Below are positions 24,300 through 36,804 of a stretch of 64,000 bases of DNA, one piece after another. The notes under the pieces are model-generated. The model saw only the letters and a list, made by a program, of their open reading frames with translations, was not told the DNA's origin and did no database searches. Numbering within the stretch: the first letter of the stretch is position 1; each line of letters opens with the position of its first letter. Made by a program: the position numbers and the translations under genes. Origin of the DNA: Mugil cephalus (Eukaryota; Chordata; Actinopteri; Mugiliformes; Mugilidae); assembly GCF_022458985.1 (NCBI RefSeq), contig NC_061789.1, forward strand, positions 11,624,175 to 11,688,174, read 5' to 3'.

Positions 24300-25380
24300 A
24301 GAGTTGATTTCATGGCATAAATTGGTGGTTAAGAACTCCACTCCTTTCCATGCTGAACTGTACAGTGAAGCTGTGCGCTCCACAGTAGGAGAACCCTTAG
24401 TCAAAGAACCCAATGTTGAGCAGCTACCAAGATGCAGTGGAAAGGCACTCAGTACGAAAAGGGACTCTTTCTGTGTTTAAACCAAGGTGAGGCACTTGAA
24501 TTCAGACAGACTGAGCGCATGCTTGTGATGCAGGACCAGCATGTATACTTTATTGTTACACCTAATTATGTGTCCTATATGCCAGCATTTGCATTGTATG
24601 AAGTGAAACAAGCAAGACATAGCATGAAATGTTGGAAGCCTGAGCAGAAACTAGATTATTACCCTTTGCCTGTGTACACGCTTTGTGGGACAAGAGTTAT
24701 TTCACTTAAGCATGGCATTGTTGATGGAGTTTGAAAGATTAAAATGTGACAGTGAAAGCAGTAGCAATAGTTCCCCCAACAAGAATATGTTATTCATTTA
24801 GTTCCCATGTATAGTCAGTCTGGTGTGTATTTTCTTTGTAGTGTGTTATGTTGAGATCTCGCAAGCTTGTCTGTCCCAAAGCAACGGTGTCGTCTATAGT
24901 GGGACTCGTGTGACTGCTGTGGTGTTGGAAAAGGCTGGATCTTCTTGCACCTTTATCCTGGTCCTGCCGTTATTAGCTGTTATTATTTAACAACAGCTAA
25001 TGTTATCTGTGTACTCTTCAGGTGGTTACAGCTCAGAAACTGCAACTTCAGCACGGTCAACAAGTAGTTCAAGTATGGACACCACACCTCGTCAACTGTC
25101 TGGATAGAGTATGGATTCATTTCCAGTGAGGTTTGACAAAGTTTCTAATGAGTGTTGTGGATGTATGGTGACTTGACCAGGTTATGGATGCCTTGTATGT
25201 AAATTGGTAACTCAACTATTTATTTATTTTACTTTTTTCTTTCATAACCAGTTCAGTTGAATTTTATTGTTTTTTTTTCTTTCAGAACCAGTCATTTTAA
25301 TTGAATTGATTTTTGAATATTGCTGTAATAATGGTTACCTGCTACGGTTGAATAAAAATAGGGAGAATGGGAAATTGTAG
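24300..25380 (+). pseudogene. Degenerate 3' end of an unrecognised fish multicopy gene (spacer)
   Basis: After an acceptor-like tttctctctgcag, the frame LVVKNSTPFHAELYSEAVRS is open up to about 24,440. It then continues in another frame (24,432-24,734) as YEKGLFLCLNQGEALEF, then HVYFIVTPNYVSYMPAFALY, ending VISLKHGIVDGV. The pattern resembles the C-terminus of uncharacterised proteins that are multicopy in fish genomes. A frameshift near 24,440 argues against a working copy. A poly(A) signal (aataaaaatag, about 25,350) follows. Function unknown. Confidence 0.45.
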
Positions 25381-25405
25381 CTGTTCTTGTTCAGCTTGGT
25401 CTCAT

Positions 25406-26490
25406 TTTTTTTTTTTTTTTTTTTTTTGGACATGTTTTGAAAAGATCAAATTATTGTTGTATACTGTTATATTACATCTAATATAGTCATATACAGCCTT
25501 TTTAAATAATAAAAAAATGCCATAAAAACGAACTAATAAGAGCACATTTCTGTAACTTTAAGCATTATTATTCATATTACAGTGTTAATTTGTCATCATC
25601 ATGAGTAATTTCATTATTTTAAAATGTAAAATGTTTGTAATTAAACGTTAAAAACAACGTAAAACAATTAAATATCCATTTGATGTTTTCTAAAACTAAC
25701 CTTAAATTCTTGCAATCTAACCAAATATCTACCGTATTTTCCGGACTATAAGCCGCTACTTTTTTTCCCACGCTTTGAACCATGCGGCTTATGCAAAGAT
25801 GCGGCTTTTTTTTTTTTTTTTTTTTCATGTAAAAAGCATAATTTTCAGCCAGCTTTACCCCAGGATGACAGTGACACGGAGAGCAACACTGACATAGACT
25901 CAGAAAAGGTATGTGACGAAGCTCTTCAAAGGCTGTTCAACTCCGACACTGAAGAAGATGACTTCAGTGGTTTCAGTGCGCAGGAGGAGGATGAATAAAC
26001 CCGTAACTTTTCTGTTTTGTTTGATCAGCACTTTTATGTTACAGGCACCGTTTGGAAACTGATCAGTTATGCTCAGTTAAACTGGTCAGTTCAGTAGATG
26101 TCAGCGGCTTATAGCCCGGTGCGGCTTATACAGTATGTGTACATTTCCATTTAAAAAAAAAAAAAACTTTGTTGGTGCGGCTTATATTGAGGTGCGCTCG
26201 ACAGTCCGGAAAATACGATAGTTTTGCAACATTTTTTTTTACGTGTTTTGAAAGATGAATCACATTATTTTGTTGCCATAGACTGTTATATTACATCTTA
26301 TATAAAGTAATATACAATGTCTTCCCACAAAATAATGTCATTAAAAGCGATTAATAACAGCACATTTCTGTAAATTTAAGCATCATTATTCGTAATACAT
26401 TTATTTACCATATTTCTAGGTAATTGTTTAAAAACGTGAAAATGTTTCTAATTAAATGTTAAAACAACCTGAAAACATGACAAAATCTTG
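25406..26490 (+). repeat. Diverged direct repeat flanking a pogo-like element
   Basis: About 25,420-25,690 and 26,225-26,490 align along their length (shared blocks ctgttatattacatct, agcacatttctgtaa, tttaagca and taattaaa-gttaaaa). They differ at perhaps a quarter of positions. They lie on either side of the pogo-like element at 25,732-26,218. Confidence 0.65.
25732..26218 (+). mobile_element. Non-autonomous pogo/Tigger-like element
   Basis: Terminal inverted repeats ccgtattttccggactataa and, from the right end in reverse complement, tcgtattttccggactgtcg. TA flanks both sides. Inside is an acidic frame (about 25,863-25,998; LFNSDTEEDDFSGFSAQEED then stop) that looks like the C-terminal tail of a DDE transposase, with the rest deleted. 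It cannot move on its own. Confidence 0.8.
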
Positions 26491-26639
26491 TTAAAATTAC
26501 AAGTACAAACTATTTTTACGAGAAAGCAACAATTACGATTTTTTTACAGTGTGGTATTGTCAATGTGATGTATTTTGCAGAATGCGTGTTTCGACGAATG
26601 TAAGAAATATGCCTGGAAGTGTGTCATTAGTATTGGTAT

Positions 26640-26995
26640 CCTGTTCCCAGTAAATTCTGTTGGAACAGGTCTAGATGTGTGTTAGGATGTACCCTCTGGC
26701 AGCAGAGACATCAGTGTGTCTCACGTTTGTGTAACTGAAGGTTGAAGAAACAACAAGACAGATGTAAAGGTGTTTTTGAAACAACACATTCTTAGTTATC
26801 ATCTCACATCTTCTAGGAGCTTTCTGAAGTGTATTCAGTTGATTGCAATCTGTAGCTAAGTCCCACACACCTCTAAACCAGGGGTCGTCAGCTTTTTTTT
26901 TTTTCAAGCAAAGGACTCCAAACTGATGGAGACCCCTTTGGGGTCGCGGACCCCCTGTTCAAGACCTATGCTCTAAGCAGTTCCCTACAATTAAC
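26640..26995. repeat. Spacer fragments related to arm repeats
   Basis: Around 26,650-26,850 the sequence resembles right-arm 28,210-28,330 (aacaggtc, tgtgttaggat, cagcagagacat and gctttctgaagtgtattcag are shared). 26,895-26,960 has the ccaaactgatggaga and cgcggacccc blocks found elsewhere in the arms. These are diverged members of the same dispersed families. Confidence 0.5.
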
Positions 26996-27119
26996 ATGGT
27001 CCAAGACCATCTCCCCCACTGATTAAAACACCAGGTCCAAATGAAGCTCCTCAACTGGTCGGGCAATCAAGACTTTGTAGAGGCCAAGCTGTAAGATCTT
27101 TCCTCTGCTTAGTTTTATT

Positions 27120-27475
27120 TCACATATCAAAAACATTACAAAGAGGTTTTTACCATCTTAAAAATAGAAATCGCTGCACTGACTCCTCGTACGTTTCAGG
27201 ATCAAATTTAAGGTTCTTCTAGTCGTTTTTAAATGTCTTAACGGTCTTGGGCCTTCTTCTTATTTGTCTGACCTCTGTATCAACCCTTGTGAACCCTGAG
27301 GTGATCCAGTGCCGGTCTTTTAATCATACCACAAGTTAAACCTAAGACACATGGGTAGGCGGCATTTAGTTATTATGGCCCCCGACTAGGGACTAGGAGA
27401 ACCTCAGGGCCGCAGAGACTGTTGATACTTTTAAAAAGTTAAAAATCTTTTTAATCAGACTTTTACATGATTTTA
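27120..27475 (+). mobile_element. LINE 3'-end fragment (non-LTR retrotransposon)
   Basis: The sequence reads as the degenerate C-terminal end of a fish LINE polyprotein. Blocks such as cgtttcaggatcaaatttaa, cttgggccttcttcttattt and actgttgatacttttaaaaa follow the familiar order of that family (end of the RT region). There are many stops and no intact ORF. Confidence 0.65.
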
Positions 27476-27759
27476 GTTCCTATTAACTGTATTTTATCAC
27501 ATATGATGATTTCAACTCATCCTGATTCTACTTTATCACAGATGATTTTTATTTATTTGTGTGTCTTTTTTTTTTAACATGGTTTATGTATTTACATTTA
27601 TAACCTGTTCTTACTGAGTAAAGGGTGTTTTAACTTATTTATTTTATTTTTATTTCTTTCTTTCATCTATTTATTTTCATTTCTTATCACATCTTACTGT
27701 TTTAGTCTTTCAGTTCTCCAGTGTTTCCCTGTGGAGACCTGCCACGCTTGGGGCTGTTC

Positions 27760-28290
27760 CTGTCTATCCGTGGGGGCACCGTCCCTCAGGTCCCTTCAAC
27801 CTGGATGGTTGGACGCTCTGCACTCAGGTGTGGACTCCACCTCTCTGCTCGGGTCGGGGTGATCTTTGCTGCGGCGTCCCTGTGGTTAAGGGGCTGGGAC
27901 CCCCCAAAGGTGCCTCAAGCCTCAGTGTCCCACCATGTCTAACCTACTTTTAGTGTGTATATTGGTGTGAGTGTCGGCATGTGGATGCCTGTGTATGTCG
28001 GAGGAGGAGGAGGTAACGGTTTAAGGCCTTCTGTTTTTATTTTGTTTTTCGTAATGAGCTTTTCTGAGAACTTATCTGACAATATCAATCATAAGAGATC
28101 GACATTGCCAGGGAATTTTCCAGAGAAGCTCATTGAAAACATGTTGGAGAAAGACATGTTAATGCCTGTAAACATTGTGCAAAGTTTAAGGTGTGCCATG
28201 AGAAGTACTAACCTGTTACCACTAAAGCACGTTAAAACAGGTCCACTTGGATATGTGTTAGGATCTATGTTGTGGGAGCAGAGACATTAA
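27760..28290 (+). repeat. Right-arm copy of dispersed repeat and unrecognised 111-codon frame
   Basis: 27,760-27,950 is the same repeat segment as 23,463-23,660. 27,955-28,290 is the right copy of the left-arm 23,124-23,462 open frame, again uninterrupted (SFSENLSDNINHKRSTLPG onward). No recognised domain. Confidence 0.4.
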
Positions 28291-28359
28291 GTCTCCCTCA
28301 TGGTATTAGCTTTCTGAAGTGTATTCAGTCGAAATGTAGTGTGCAGGCAATATTTACAG

Positions 28360-29475
28360 TTGCAATCAAATTCAAACCCCAATCAGTTTATTGGCAAAGT
28401 ACAAACTAGCAGCTGTTTATAATAAACAAATCAAACAAGAACAATTTAAACAGTGATTTCTCCAACATAAAATATCAATTTTAATGACTACTGCAGTCTC
28501 AATATTATTCAACCCTCTGAATAGCACTTTTGCAAATCATCACCACATACAACCATTCAAGGGCTTCATTAGTTGCGGTGTGATGGTGATTGCATGTTAG
28601 AAACAAGGCTAAGTCAAGAGAATTGTCCAAAAGAGCCAGAGAAGAGATCATCAAACAAAGAAAAGGATACAAAAAGCTAGCAAAAGTACTCAACATTCCC
28701 TGAGATACGGGCGAAGCATTGTTTACAAGTTTAAAGCACCTCCGCGGACCCCTTGTTGAAGACTTATGGTCTAAAGTTATTAGACCTTCAGAAATGCCAC
28801 TTTTTTTTTTCTTTTTTTTTTAATCCCACTTACATTATCCTATCTTACGACACATTGTGAAGTAATATTAAATGCTACTGACAGTGCCATTTTATATAGG
28901 CTATACATATCTGCATCACAAGTTCTGTTGTGTTCCATTAGTTGATATTGTTGTTGTGGTTACTTGTTTCTTTTTTTTTCTGACAAACCTTCACCCGGTT
29001 GACTTTAAAAGGTCTGAAGTCGTTCAGTCCCTATGCTGACCCAACAGCACACAAGTAAAGGTGTCTCTAATTTGCTCAAAAATGAGCCAAAGATTGGATT
29101 GAATCAAGTATCAGGAAATCCCTGGAGAAAATGTCATGCTGTCTGTAACGGAGCTGAATCTTGGGCATCACTGGACCTTCAAACAGGACAATGATCCCAA
29201 GCAAAGTCCACCACGGCTTGGTTTCAGAGGAAACACTGGAAGATACTAGAGTGGCCATCACTGTCGCCTGATTTGAACGACACTTTGAAATTTCTGGTGG
29301 GATTTGAAAAGGGCAGTTGCAGTATGCAAACCCAAGAATATAGTCAGCTGGAGGCCTTTGCTCGTGGGGAATGGGCTAAGATTCCCCAGGAATGCAGTCA
29401 GAAGCTGGTGTCTGGCTGTGCATCACGTTTGCAGTGGGTCATAACTGCAATAGGGTGCTCTGCTAAGTTCTAAAG
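28360..29475 (+). mobile_element. Degenerate Tc1-like transposon (right arm)
   Basis: Terminal sequence agttgcaatcaaattcaaac, an N-terminal peptide AREEIIKQRKGYKKLAKVLN followed closely by a stop, and a C-terminal part with WAKIPQECSQKLV near 29,370. The central catalytic region is missing. It shares its lesions with the left copy, so the element was inactive before the arm duplicated. Confidence 0.8.
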
Positions 29476-29609
29476 ATGCCTGATATCGCAGCAACCTTCA
29501 GAGATGTGGTTCAGTCCAGGCCTCTGGAGGTCGGAGATGTTTTGGCACCACAGTTTGCATATTTGCATATAGTTTGGGTCACTGCCTTTTACTGACAGCA
29601 GAACTGTGA

Positions 29610-29690
29610 GAATCTAGCTCTTTCTCACACTGGTTAGGTGACGCATTCAAAGGGGAGGAAACCACGGTGACATTGTCATATAAAGGTGAC
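29610..29690 (+). promoter_or_regulatory. GIMAP-C promoter, right copy
   Basis: tttctcacactggttaggtg, aaaggggaggaaaccacggt and TATAAAGG (29,679-29,686), about 80 bases before the ATG at 29,766. The 5' leader that follows (ctcaaagaccgactgctttc, then acaagacataacg) resembles that of GIMAP-A. Confidence 0.65.
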
Positions 29691-29765
29691 ACAACAAGCT
29701 CTTCCACTACAAGACACCAAGACTGCCAAGACCTCAAAGACCGACTGCTTTCACAAGACATAACG

Positions 29766-31926
29766 ATGGCCAGCAAACCCTTAAAGACTGGTAAGTATAA
29801 TTTATATTCAGTGTCTGTCTGTGTGGTGGATGTCACTTATTTAATCAACTGCTGTTTTTAACTGTAAAGTAGAAGACAATAAAACATTTTTCTGTCCAAG
29901 ATGTGAAAGGACTAGACTGATTCCACTGAACCCCTGATGTTTATATGAATTACTTTTGCACATTTAACTCAGAAAATCAAAAGCATTTCAAATGTGTGGA
30001 TCTCCTATTTGTTTAAGTAAGTTCATCTGTGTTTAACTCAGGACCCAAATCTATGCTCTTAATGTGACTTTGTCACAATGATGTCATCATACAAATATCT
30101 ACATCTACACATCTGAACTGAAAAGCTTAAAACACAGAGAGAGCTGCATCGTCAACGTATCGGAAGATTTGCATGAACAAGTCTGTTCAGATCAGTGAAG
30201 TACGACAAAAACTAGAAATAAAATCTGCAGCCAAGTTTAGGATCACTGATGCAGGAATGTTTAGTGCACATCAAATAACTATGCTGTTGATCAGCTATTC
30301 CTCTAAATCAGGGGTGTCGAACATGTGGCCCGCAGTATGAATCTGTGAATTTTCTCATGACTTGGCGTATGAATTTGCACACAAATTTGTGAAAATTACA
30401 TAGAAGGCTGCAATTTTTCAATGAAAATAACCACTACTCCTAATCTGTTCTCTGTTTTAGTCAAAGTAGCGGACAGAACACAACAATGAGACCCAGGACA
30501 GCAATGTGCCCAATTGCACTTATCTTTCTTAAGAAATTTAATTTTCATTTTTATTTATTTATTTATTTATTTTTTTGAAGGATAGTTTATTAAATGTAAA
30601 CATTCTCCTAATTTACTTGTTCTTCTTTGCACCAAAACAAATGGAAAACAAATCTGGAGGTTGTCGTAAGGTTATAACGAGATAGAGTTTAATGTAGAAC
30701 ACATATAGAAGGTAGGGTAGGTAGCCATAGTGAACACTATAGAACTTCTTTTATTCCTTATTCTATCCAGCTGTATAACAGCTCATCTTTTTGTGTCAGT
30801 TAAGCTACTATGATCAATTAATTTCCCTTGTGGATCATTAAAATCTGTCTAAGTCTAAGTCTACCTAATTTCTCCATCAGTTTGGAGGTCCTTGGCTTGA
30901 AAAATGTTGAAAACTTGGTCTAAATTAAACACCAAGTGTGTAGTTTGCAGCAGTCTTCAGAGTTTTCTGTTGTCAGACAAGACACAGAGTCAGTAAATGA
31001 GAGTTCTTAGTTTTCAGATCATATTAATAGAGCATCTGTTTCCAAGAAAAAGCAAACAGTGGCTCAGTATATCTATAGCATCTACAGAAAACTGGATGGA
31101 CTAGATTTTTCAGCAGGAATCAGTGAGCCAGGGGGTTCGCTGGAGGAGTTTTAGACAATACACTGTCATATTTACATACAACATGGTTACACCAACTATA
31201 CAAACTCTTTGCTCACATCTGTCGAGAGATTAAAATAAAACTTTTGTTAGAAATGGTCATTTAACATTAACAATTTATGTGTGACCTTCAGCTGCAGAGG
31301 AGCTGAGGATTGTGGTCCTGGGAAAGGATGAAAATAAGAATAGAGAACTCATCAACAAGATCCTTGGGACCGAGGGTATGACCAAGGGAGTGTATGACGG
31401 GGTGCCAGTGGTTTTCACAGAGGGACCTGGTCTTCTCAGCACCAACCCAGCAGAAAACCCCGTCAAGGTAATCAAGGGCATCGCATGTATTGCTCCTGGT
31501 CCTCACGTGTTCCTGTATGTGAAGGATACTGAGCCTTTCACTACAGTAGAACAGAAGGAAGTAAAAACCCTTCTGTCCATACTCAAAGGTTCAAAATCTC
31601 ATTTCTTGGGGGTTGTCCTGAACAATGGACCCATAAGCAAGGATGATGAACGTGAAATAAACAACAGCTTCATGAAAGACTTCGGCAATGGTTTCATTGT
31701 TTTCAACAAAAGAGAGCCCAACGTGTCTGAGATAATGAAGAAGATCAAGAAGATAGGCAAAAAGGGACATTACACCAACAAATTTTACGAAAAAATGGAT
31801 CCAAAAGTAAATTTACAAGACATAATTATTGCCGAGTCTAAAGAAGTCCTTTCTAAACTCTTGGGAGAGGATGTTTATGATTTCATTGAGAAATGTATTG
31901 AGAAGGCTGTAGAAAAGTGCTTTTGA
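29766..31926 (+). CDS. GIMAP-C, right copy: AIG1-family protein with degenerate GTP-binding motifs
   Basis: Exons 29,766-29,790 (MASKPLKT, donor gtaagt) and 31,298-31,926 (acceptor cagctgcag) encode 217 residues. As in the left copy, the P-loop is GKDENKNR (residues 17-24), the DTPG box is EGPG, and the switch I stretch is shortened. PGPHVFLYVK and EPNVSEIMKKIK are conserved. It differs from the left copy by two residues in exon 1 and five in exon 2 (E to K three times, E to V, K to N). In my reading of exon 2 I found no silent change. Both copies keep splice sites, promoter and poly(A) signal. Cytosolic, no membrane segment. Likely a pseudo-GTPase; function unknown. Confidence 0.87.
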
Positions 31927-32008
31927 GCGACTATGGAGTAGTGTAGTCGCAGAGAGGCTAAGCAGGGGAAAAGGGACTTTACCTGCATGACATGCTGGCT
32001 GTGAGATC

Positions 32009-32014
32009 AATAAA
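32009..32014 (+). terminator. GIMAP-C (right) polyadenylation signal
   Basis: AATAAA about 85 bases after the stop codon. Confidence 0.6.
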
Positions 32015-34029
32015 AACTTCAATTTCAAAAAGGAAAGTTGATCAGTTTACATTTATTGTAGCTAAAAAAACGCAAGCAGTGAAAAAATTCCATAATACTA
32101 AAAAACATCCGAGACGGTGCCTTTATCTTTACATTCAGCGGTCAGCATTGATTGTTTGCTGTTAATAACTGATATTTTGAAATTTAAGGATCACAGAGCC
32201 ACTAAATTTGACTCTTTTGAACTATTTTGAACTCTGTGAGCCAGAGACTTAAGACAAGGAGCTTCTCTTTTATTCTGTTTTTTGTACTTCATGAAGCACC
32301 AGATTTATTCCAGCTGAGTAACATAAGTAACACAGTAAAATTTGACATAACTGCAGTTTTAGTAGTGTAATGTAATGGAGTACATTTACTCAAGTAGTCC
32401 AGTATACTTCTACTCAAGTTCTGACACTTGCACTACACTAATATGACAGCTGGAGGTATTTTGGGCATTGAGTATAATAATGCCACTAGACAAGGAGGAC
32501 AAATGTAAAAAAGTTGAAAATGAGCTCAATGTTTATGACCAGCAACATTAAAATAAAACATTAGAATAAAAGTTTTTATTCCTTTTACTATAATTGTATG
32601 CTTATACTTTACTAATACCAATACCTTGTACATGTACATTTAATTTTTACTTTATTGGATGGGACACGGTGTTTTCTTCATTAGTTTGGTAATTAAAGTG
32701 TGTGGTTAAGCTCAAAGGTGAGAGAATGATTGTTTTCTTGGTTAAATATGGTCAGTCGGGTGTTTCATTGTCTTTCCTGCTATTGTATCATTACTTAGCT
32801 GTGTTATCTGTCCTCTATAGACAGTGATATATATATATTTTTTTTCTTATACTGCGACTGTAAATATAATAATAAGTTTTCCAACCCTGATTCTCTGACA
32901 ACTTAATTAATAAACGTGACCAAAATGACACACACAATTGTTTGGATGGGATTAATCACTAAGCTCTAAAATCACTGTGCAAGACTGTCAAACAAAAAAA
33001 TAAAATAAAAATTAGCATACATGTTACCATTGAAACTTACTGTCAGCTCCCTAGGAATATGTGAGACATGCATTTGTTTTATTCAATGTAGTCTTTTTTT
33101 TTAATGTATTCACCAGTTCAATTTTTATTATTTTCATCTAAATGTGTGCTAACTAGTAGAGCTTTCTTAGATTTTAATTACAAGTGTGAATATTATCACA
33201 TTTACATTACTAAAACTTATATAATCAATAAAGAATGAAGTCTTTGTTATTGACAGGGTCAGACGCAATAGTCTTGTTCAAGTTTACTTACCTTAATCCG
33301 ACTCTAACTGGACAACCAAATGCATTTAAACACGTCACTCAATTGGACTGAGCACCACAACCAGTGCTGGCATGTAACCCTGGAATAAAAGATAACATTC
33401 AAGAAAGGTGGTCACAGAAGAAGAAGGTAAACAGAACTGGTAGAAGAACCACCTACGAGATTAACTTTTATCCGTCCTGTTGTTGTTCTGCCGCATGAGT
33501 TGTGTATTATATCACGTAATAGGTCAACCGGAAAGCGGGACGTATCAACATTGAATTAACCTGTTGACAAGACACATATCGTCACCTAGTGTGGAGGAGG
33601 AGGACATGTTCCTGTTAGTTATTCAATTTTGTCCGTTGCATGTAAACTCGGACAGGGAGCGCATTCAGAAAGTCGAATTTAGGGCATTGCTCCATTAAGC
33701 TGTGCATGTAAACACACTGTGTAGCAAGCAAGGAAGCAGGCACGAGAGAGAAATATGAGGCTTAGCTCAGGAAGGGACAGATAGGAAGGGTTTTCTGTTT
33801 GTTTCTAGAGCTCTGTCCCAGCAGATTGGAGGACTGGAGTGGCCAGGGGTCCAGATCGACCACCAACGATGGGAGAGTTAAGTCTAAACCACGACTCCTC
33901 CCCACCTGTAGCCAACCAATCATATTCAGTTTGTTCAAACTGTTATAATGATGTGAAACTACTGTAAATCATCCTTTTCTGAGCCAAGGTCAACTGAATA
34001 GACAAACGTGCATGTATTTCTATATTCCA

Positions 34030-34345
34030 ATATACACTCACTGGCTACTTTATTAGGTACACCTGTTCACAAATAGCTAATCAGCCAATCACATGGCTGC
34101 AATCCAGTGCATTTAATCATTTAGAGGTGATCGAGACAACTTGCTGAAATTCAAACCGAGCATCAGAATGGGGAAGAAAGGGGGTTTAAGTGACTTTGAA
34201 TGTGGTATGGTTCTTGGTGCCAGACAACATGCCCCATTGATGTTCGCTGTTGATCCATTAGGAAACGACGAAAGTCATTTAAAGATGCAAGTTCTGACAT
34301 TTTCAGGTTGGCGCATTGTGATGTACAGTGTCCAAAGCTGATAAT
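34030..34345 (+). mobile_element. Tc1/mariner relic (right arm)
   Basis: Terminal sequence atacactcactggctacttt, then an N-terminal transposase-like peptide (RMGKKGGLSDFECGMVLGAR). No catalytic core. Partner of 17,030-17,345. Confidence 0.75.
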
Positions 34346-35747
34346 CATTAAGATGGAGCGTACATATACATATACAGCACATCTCTATAGTCGATCAAAG
34401 GTAAAAAAAAAAAAAAAGAAAAAAAGTTGAATACACAAGCATGGGCTCCTTGAAAAAAAACACTAGTGATTTCTATAGTAGAAACCTAGCTTTAGCCTGA
34501 CACAATATTAGCCCATATTGACACAAAGATAATTTATAAAAAAATAAAATAGGCCCCAAGACTGAGCCATGTGGCACACCTTTAGTGATCTCTACAGTGA
34601 AAAAATTAGAAACACCACACTGAAAAATTGAGAAACAACAGGCTTTGAATCTACAAAAATAAAGTTAATAGATGCAACACAATTCATTTACATTCCTTTT
34701 GTGAACATGATTTTATCAACTAAAGTTATGTTGATTATGTAGAATGTTGAATGTGCGAATTTGTCACGCGTTGAATGAAAATGATTTAGCTGAGAACTGA
34801 AGCACAATTCATTCTAATATGGCCTCCACTGGAAATGGAAGGGCGCCAGGAGGTGGCCCTCCATTCAGAGAGGGCGCTAGTGCACCACCACCAAACTCAG
34901 TAGGGCAAAGTCTTTGACCAAAAGGTAAGGGAGCTCATTTTACTGAGCAGCACCAGAAGTTGACTTTACCACCTTCCAAAAGTTCTTTGGATCATTTAAG
35001 TTTCTTGTGGGTTCCGTTAAATAGAACTCTGCTTTTGCCTTCCTGATCAAAGACGTACATTTATAACATATTTAAGGAAAAATAAGTGTAAAGTCAGTGT
35101 GTGTGGTAGATACTTGTGCAGCACTACTCAGATATTGATGATGTGGGGCTTTGAATCACTTAGATCAATACAATATAATATTCACGTTCCTATTGTTAAG
35201 TGGTTTAATTAGATGTTAATTGTTGAGCTTTACAGGTGCTGGTTGGTGGATATTGTTAAGATTTGACAGTAGTCTTGTGGAATGTAAACAAAGTTGAAAG
35301 GTTAAAGGTTATTTACCAGATGTCAGGAGATAAGTTCTCTCTGTTTTTAAATCGGGGTTCTTGGGGATGAGAACCGTATATGAGGTGACTGCGGGAGCTG
35401 AACGATAGAGGGGATTCGATGATTGCCTAGTAGCTCTCTCAGATTCAGCAAGAGTTTTTGACATTGTCCTCTCTTGAAATAAATCTTTTTAATGCAAGAC
35501 AAGACTCAGTCAGTGGCGATTACCTCTATCTTCAACACACCACTATACAACAACTGCAAACAGATATTTGCCTTGAAGGCGTAAATCTCAAGGAGACATT
35601 TGAGACTTGTGGAATGTACTCCTGCACATCCCCCTTCTTGGGGTGGACCTGCTGGCAGGCTATAATGTAGTGGTGAAGAGGAAATAGTCAGAAGAACATC
35701 TGGACTGCAACAAGACCTCTCAGAAGTGCTGATTTTGAGAAACAAAG

Positions 35748-36746
35748 ATGGCAAGTGAAGGGGACTCAGAGCTTGCAGAGCTTGGTGAGTGTATCTTCGT
35801 AAAGTACTGCAGTGATAGTCGAGATAATTTCTTGAAATATAAGCTTCTCTTTTAAACCTCTCTTTTTACATCCAGGGAGTTTGGGGTGAATCATTTGCAG
35901 CATTTCTTTCCCTTGTCTTTGATTTATTATGGGGTTTTCTGTGACTATTTAAATAATAATCATGATTACAGATGAAGAAACTGAAAAGACAGAGGTGAGA
36001 GATTAGATAACAATATAACGTCGATGTAGCAGTGCTTGCTGCTGAAGATGTTGTTATAAAGTGTGTGCTCTGATGTCATGTGTTTGTCTGAGCAGTAATG
36101 GGCATTTGTGCCATTTTAGCATCAAATCAGTTACCAAAATTGAACCAATTAGTAATTTGAGATCAGTGAATGGATGCTTTTCAGCATTTTCAGTGAAACG
36201 GGCTTCACTGAGGCACATTTGTGTGTTAAAACAGTCCATTTATATTTTGGTTATTGGATTTGAAGGTTGATTGATATTTTACAATGCTCTTACTTTGAAG
36301 TTGTCATTTCAAAGTAAGAGCAAGTATGCGGACGGCGCTGTGTAACAGAAGTTGATGGACGTGCATCAATAGGCCCACGCTGTTTTCCGAAACAATAAAA
36401 GAGTCTCAGAGAAGCTGCATATTTCAGCTAAGAAATAACTACATATAATCAGGAAATTGTTCCAAAGACATTTTAGCTAGGGCTAGTGAAACTACAGGTA
36501 GAAGTCATATATTTGGGTGCTCTTGCCATAAACACAGCGCGTCATAGGCGTACTTGCGGCAACTTCCAGTTGCAAAGTATGAAAAACGGCCGCTTTTTCG
36601 AGTTTTCTTTTATTTTTTATCCTTTCAAATAGAAAATGGAAATCGGATTGGCAGGTTTTTAAAGTTCAGTTCATCCATTCTGATAAACAAAACAAAATTT
36701 CAATTTTAATTTTTGAATTCTGAAACGAAAATCAAATAACCACTAA

Positions 36747-36804
<58 letters not shown>

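Larger units (their letters stand above)
31927..35747. other. Right-arm intergenic DNA between GIMAP-C and GIMAP-B, repeat-rich
   Basis: Mirror of 15,750-19,512. It includes the Tc1/mariner relic at 34,030-34,345, the RT-motif fragment near 34,530-34,600, and a stretch of about 125 bases (35,330-35,460) that the left arm lacks. That stretch lies about 290 bases before GIMAP-B exon 1 and could carry promoter sequence. Confidence 0.5.

Noticed and set aside
35972-35994. A 23-base exon with good splice sites between GIMAP-B exons 1 and 2
   Set aside because: It is in frame after exon 1 but shifts the frame so that exon 2 stops within a few codons; at most a poison exon.
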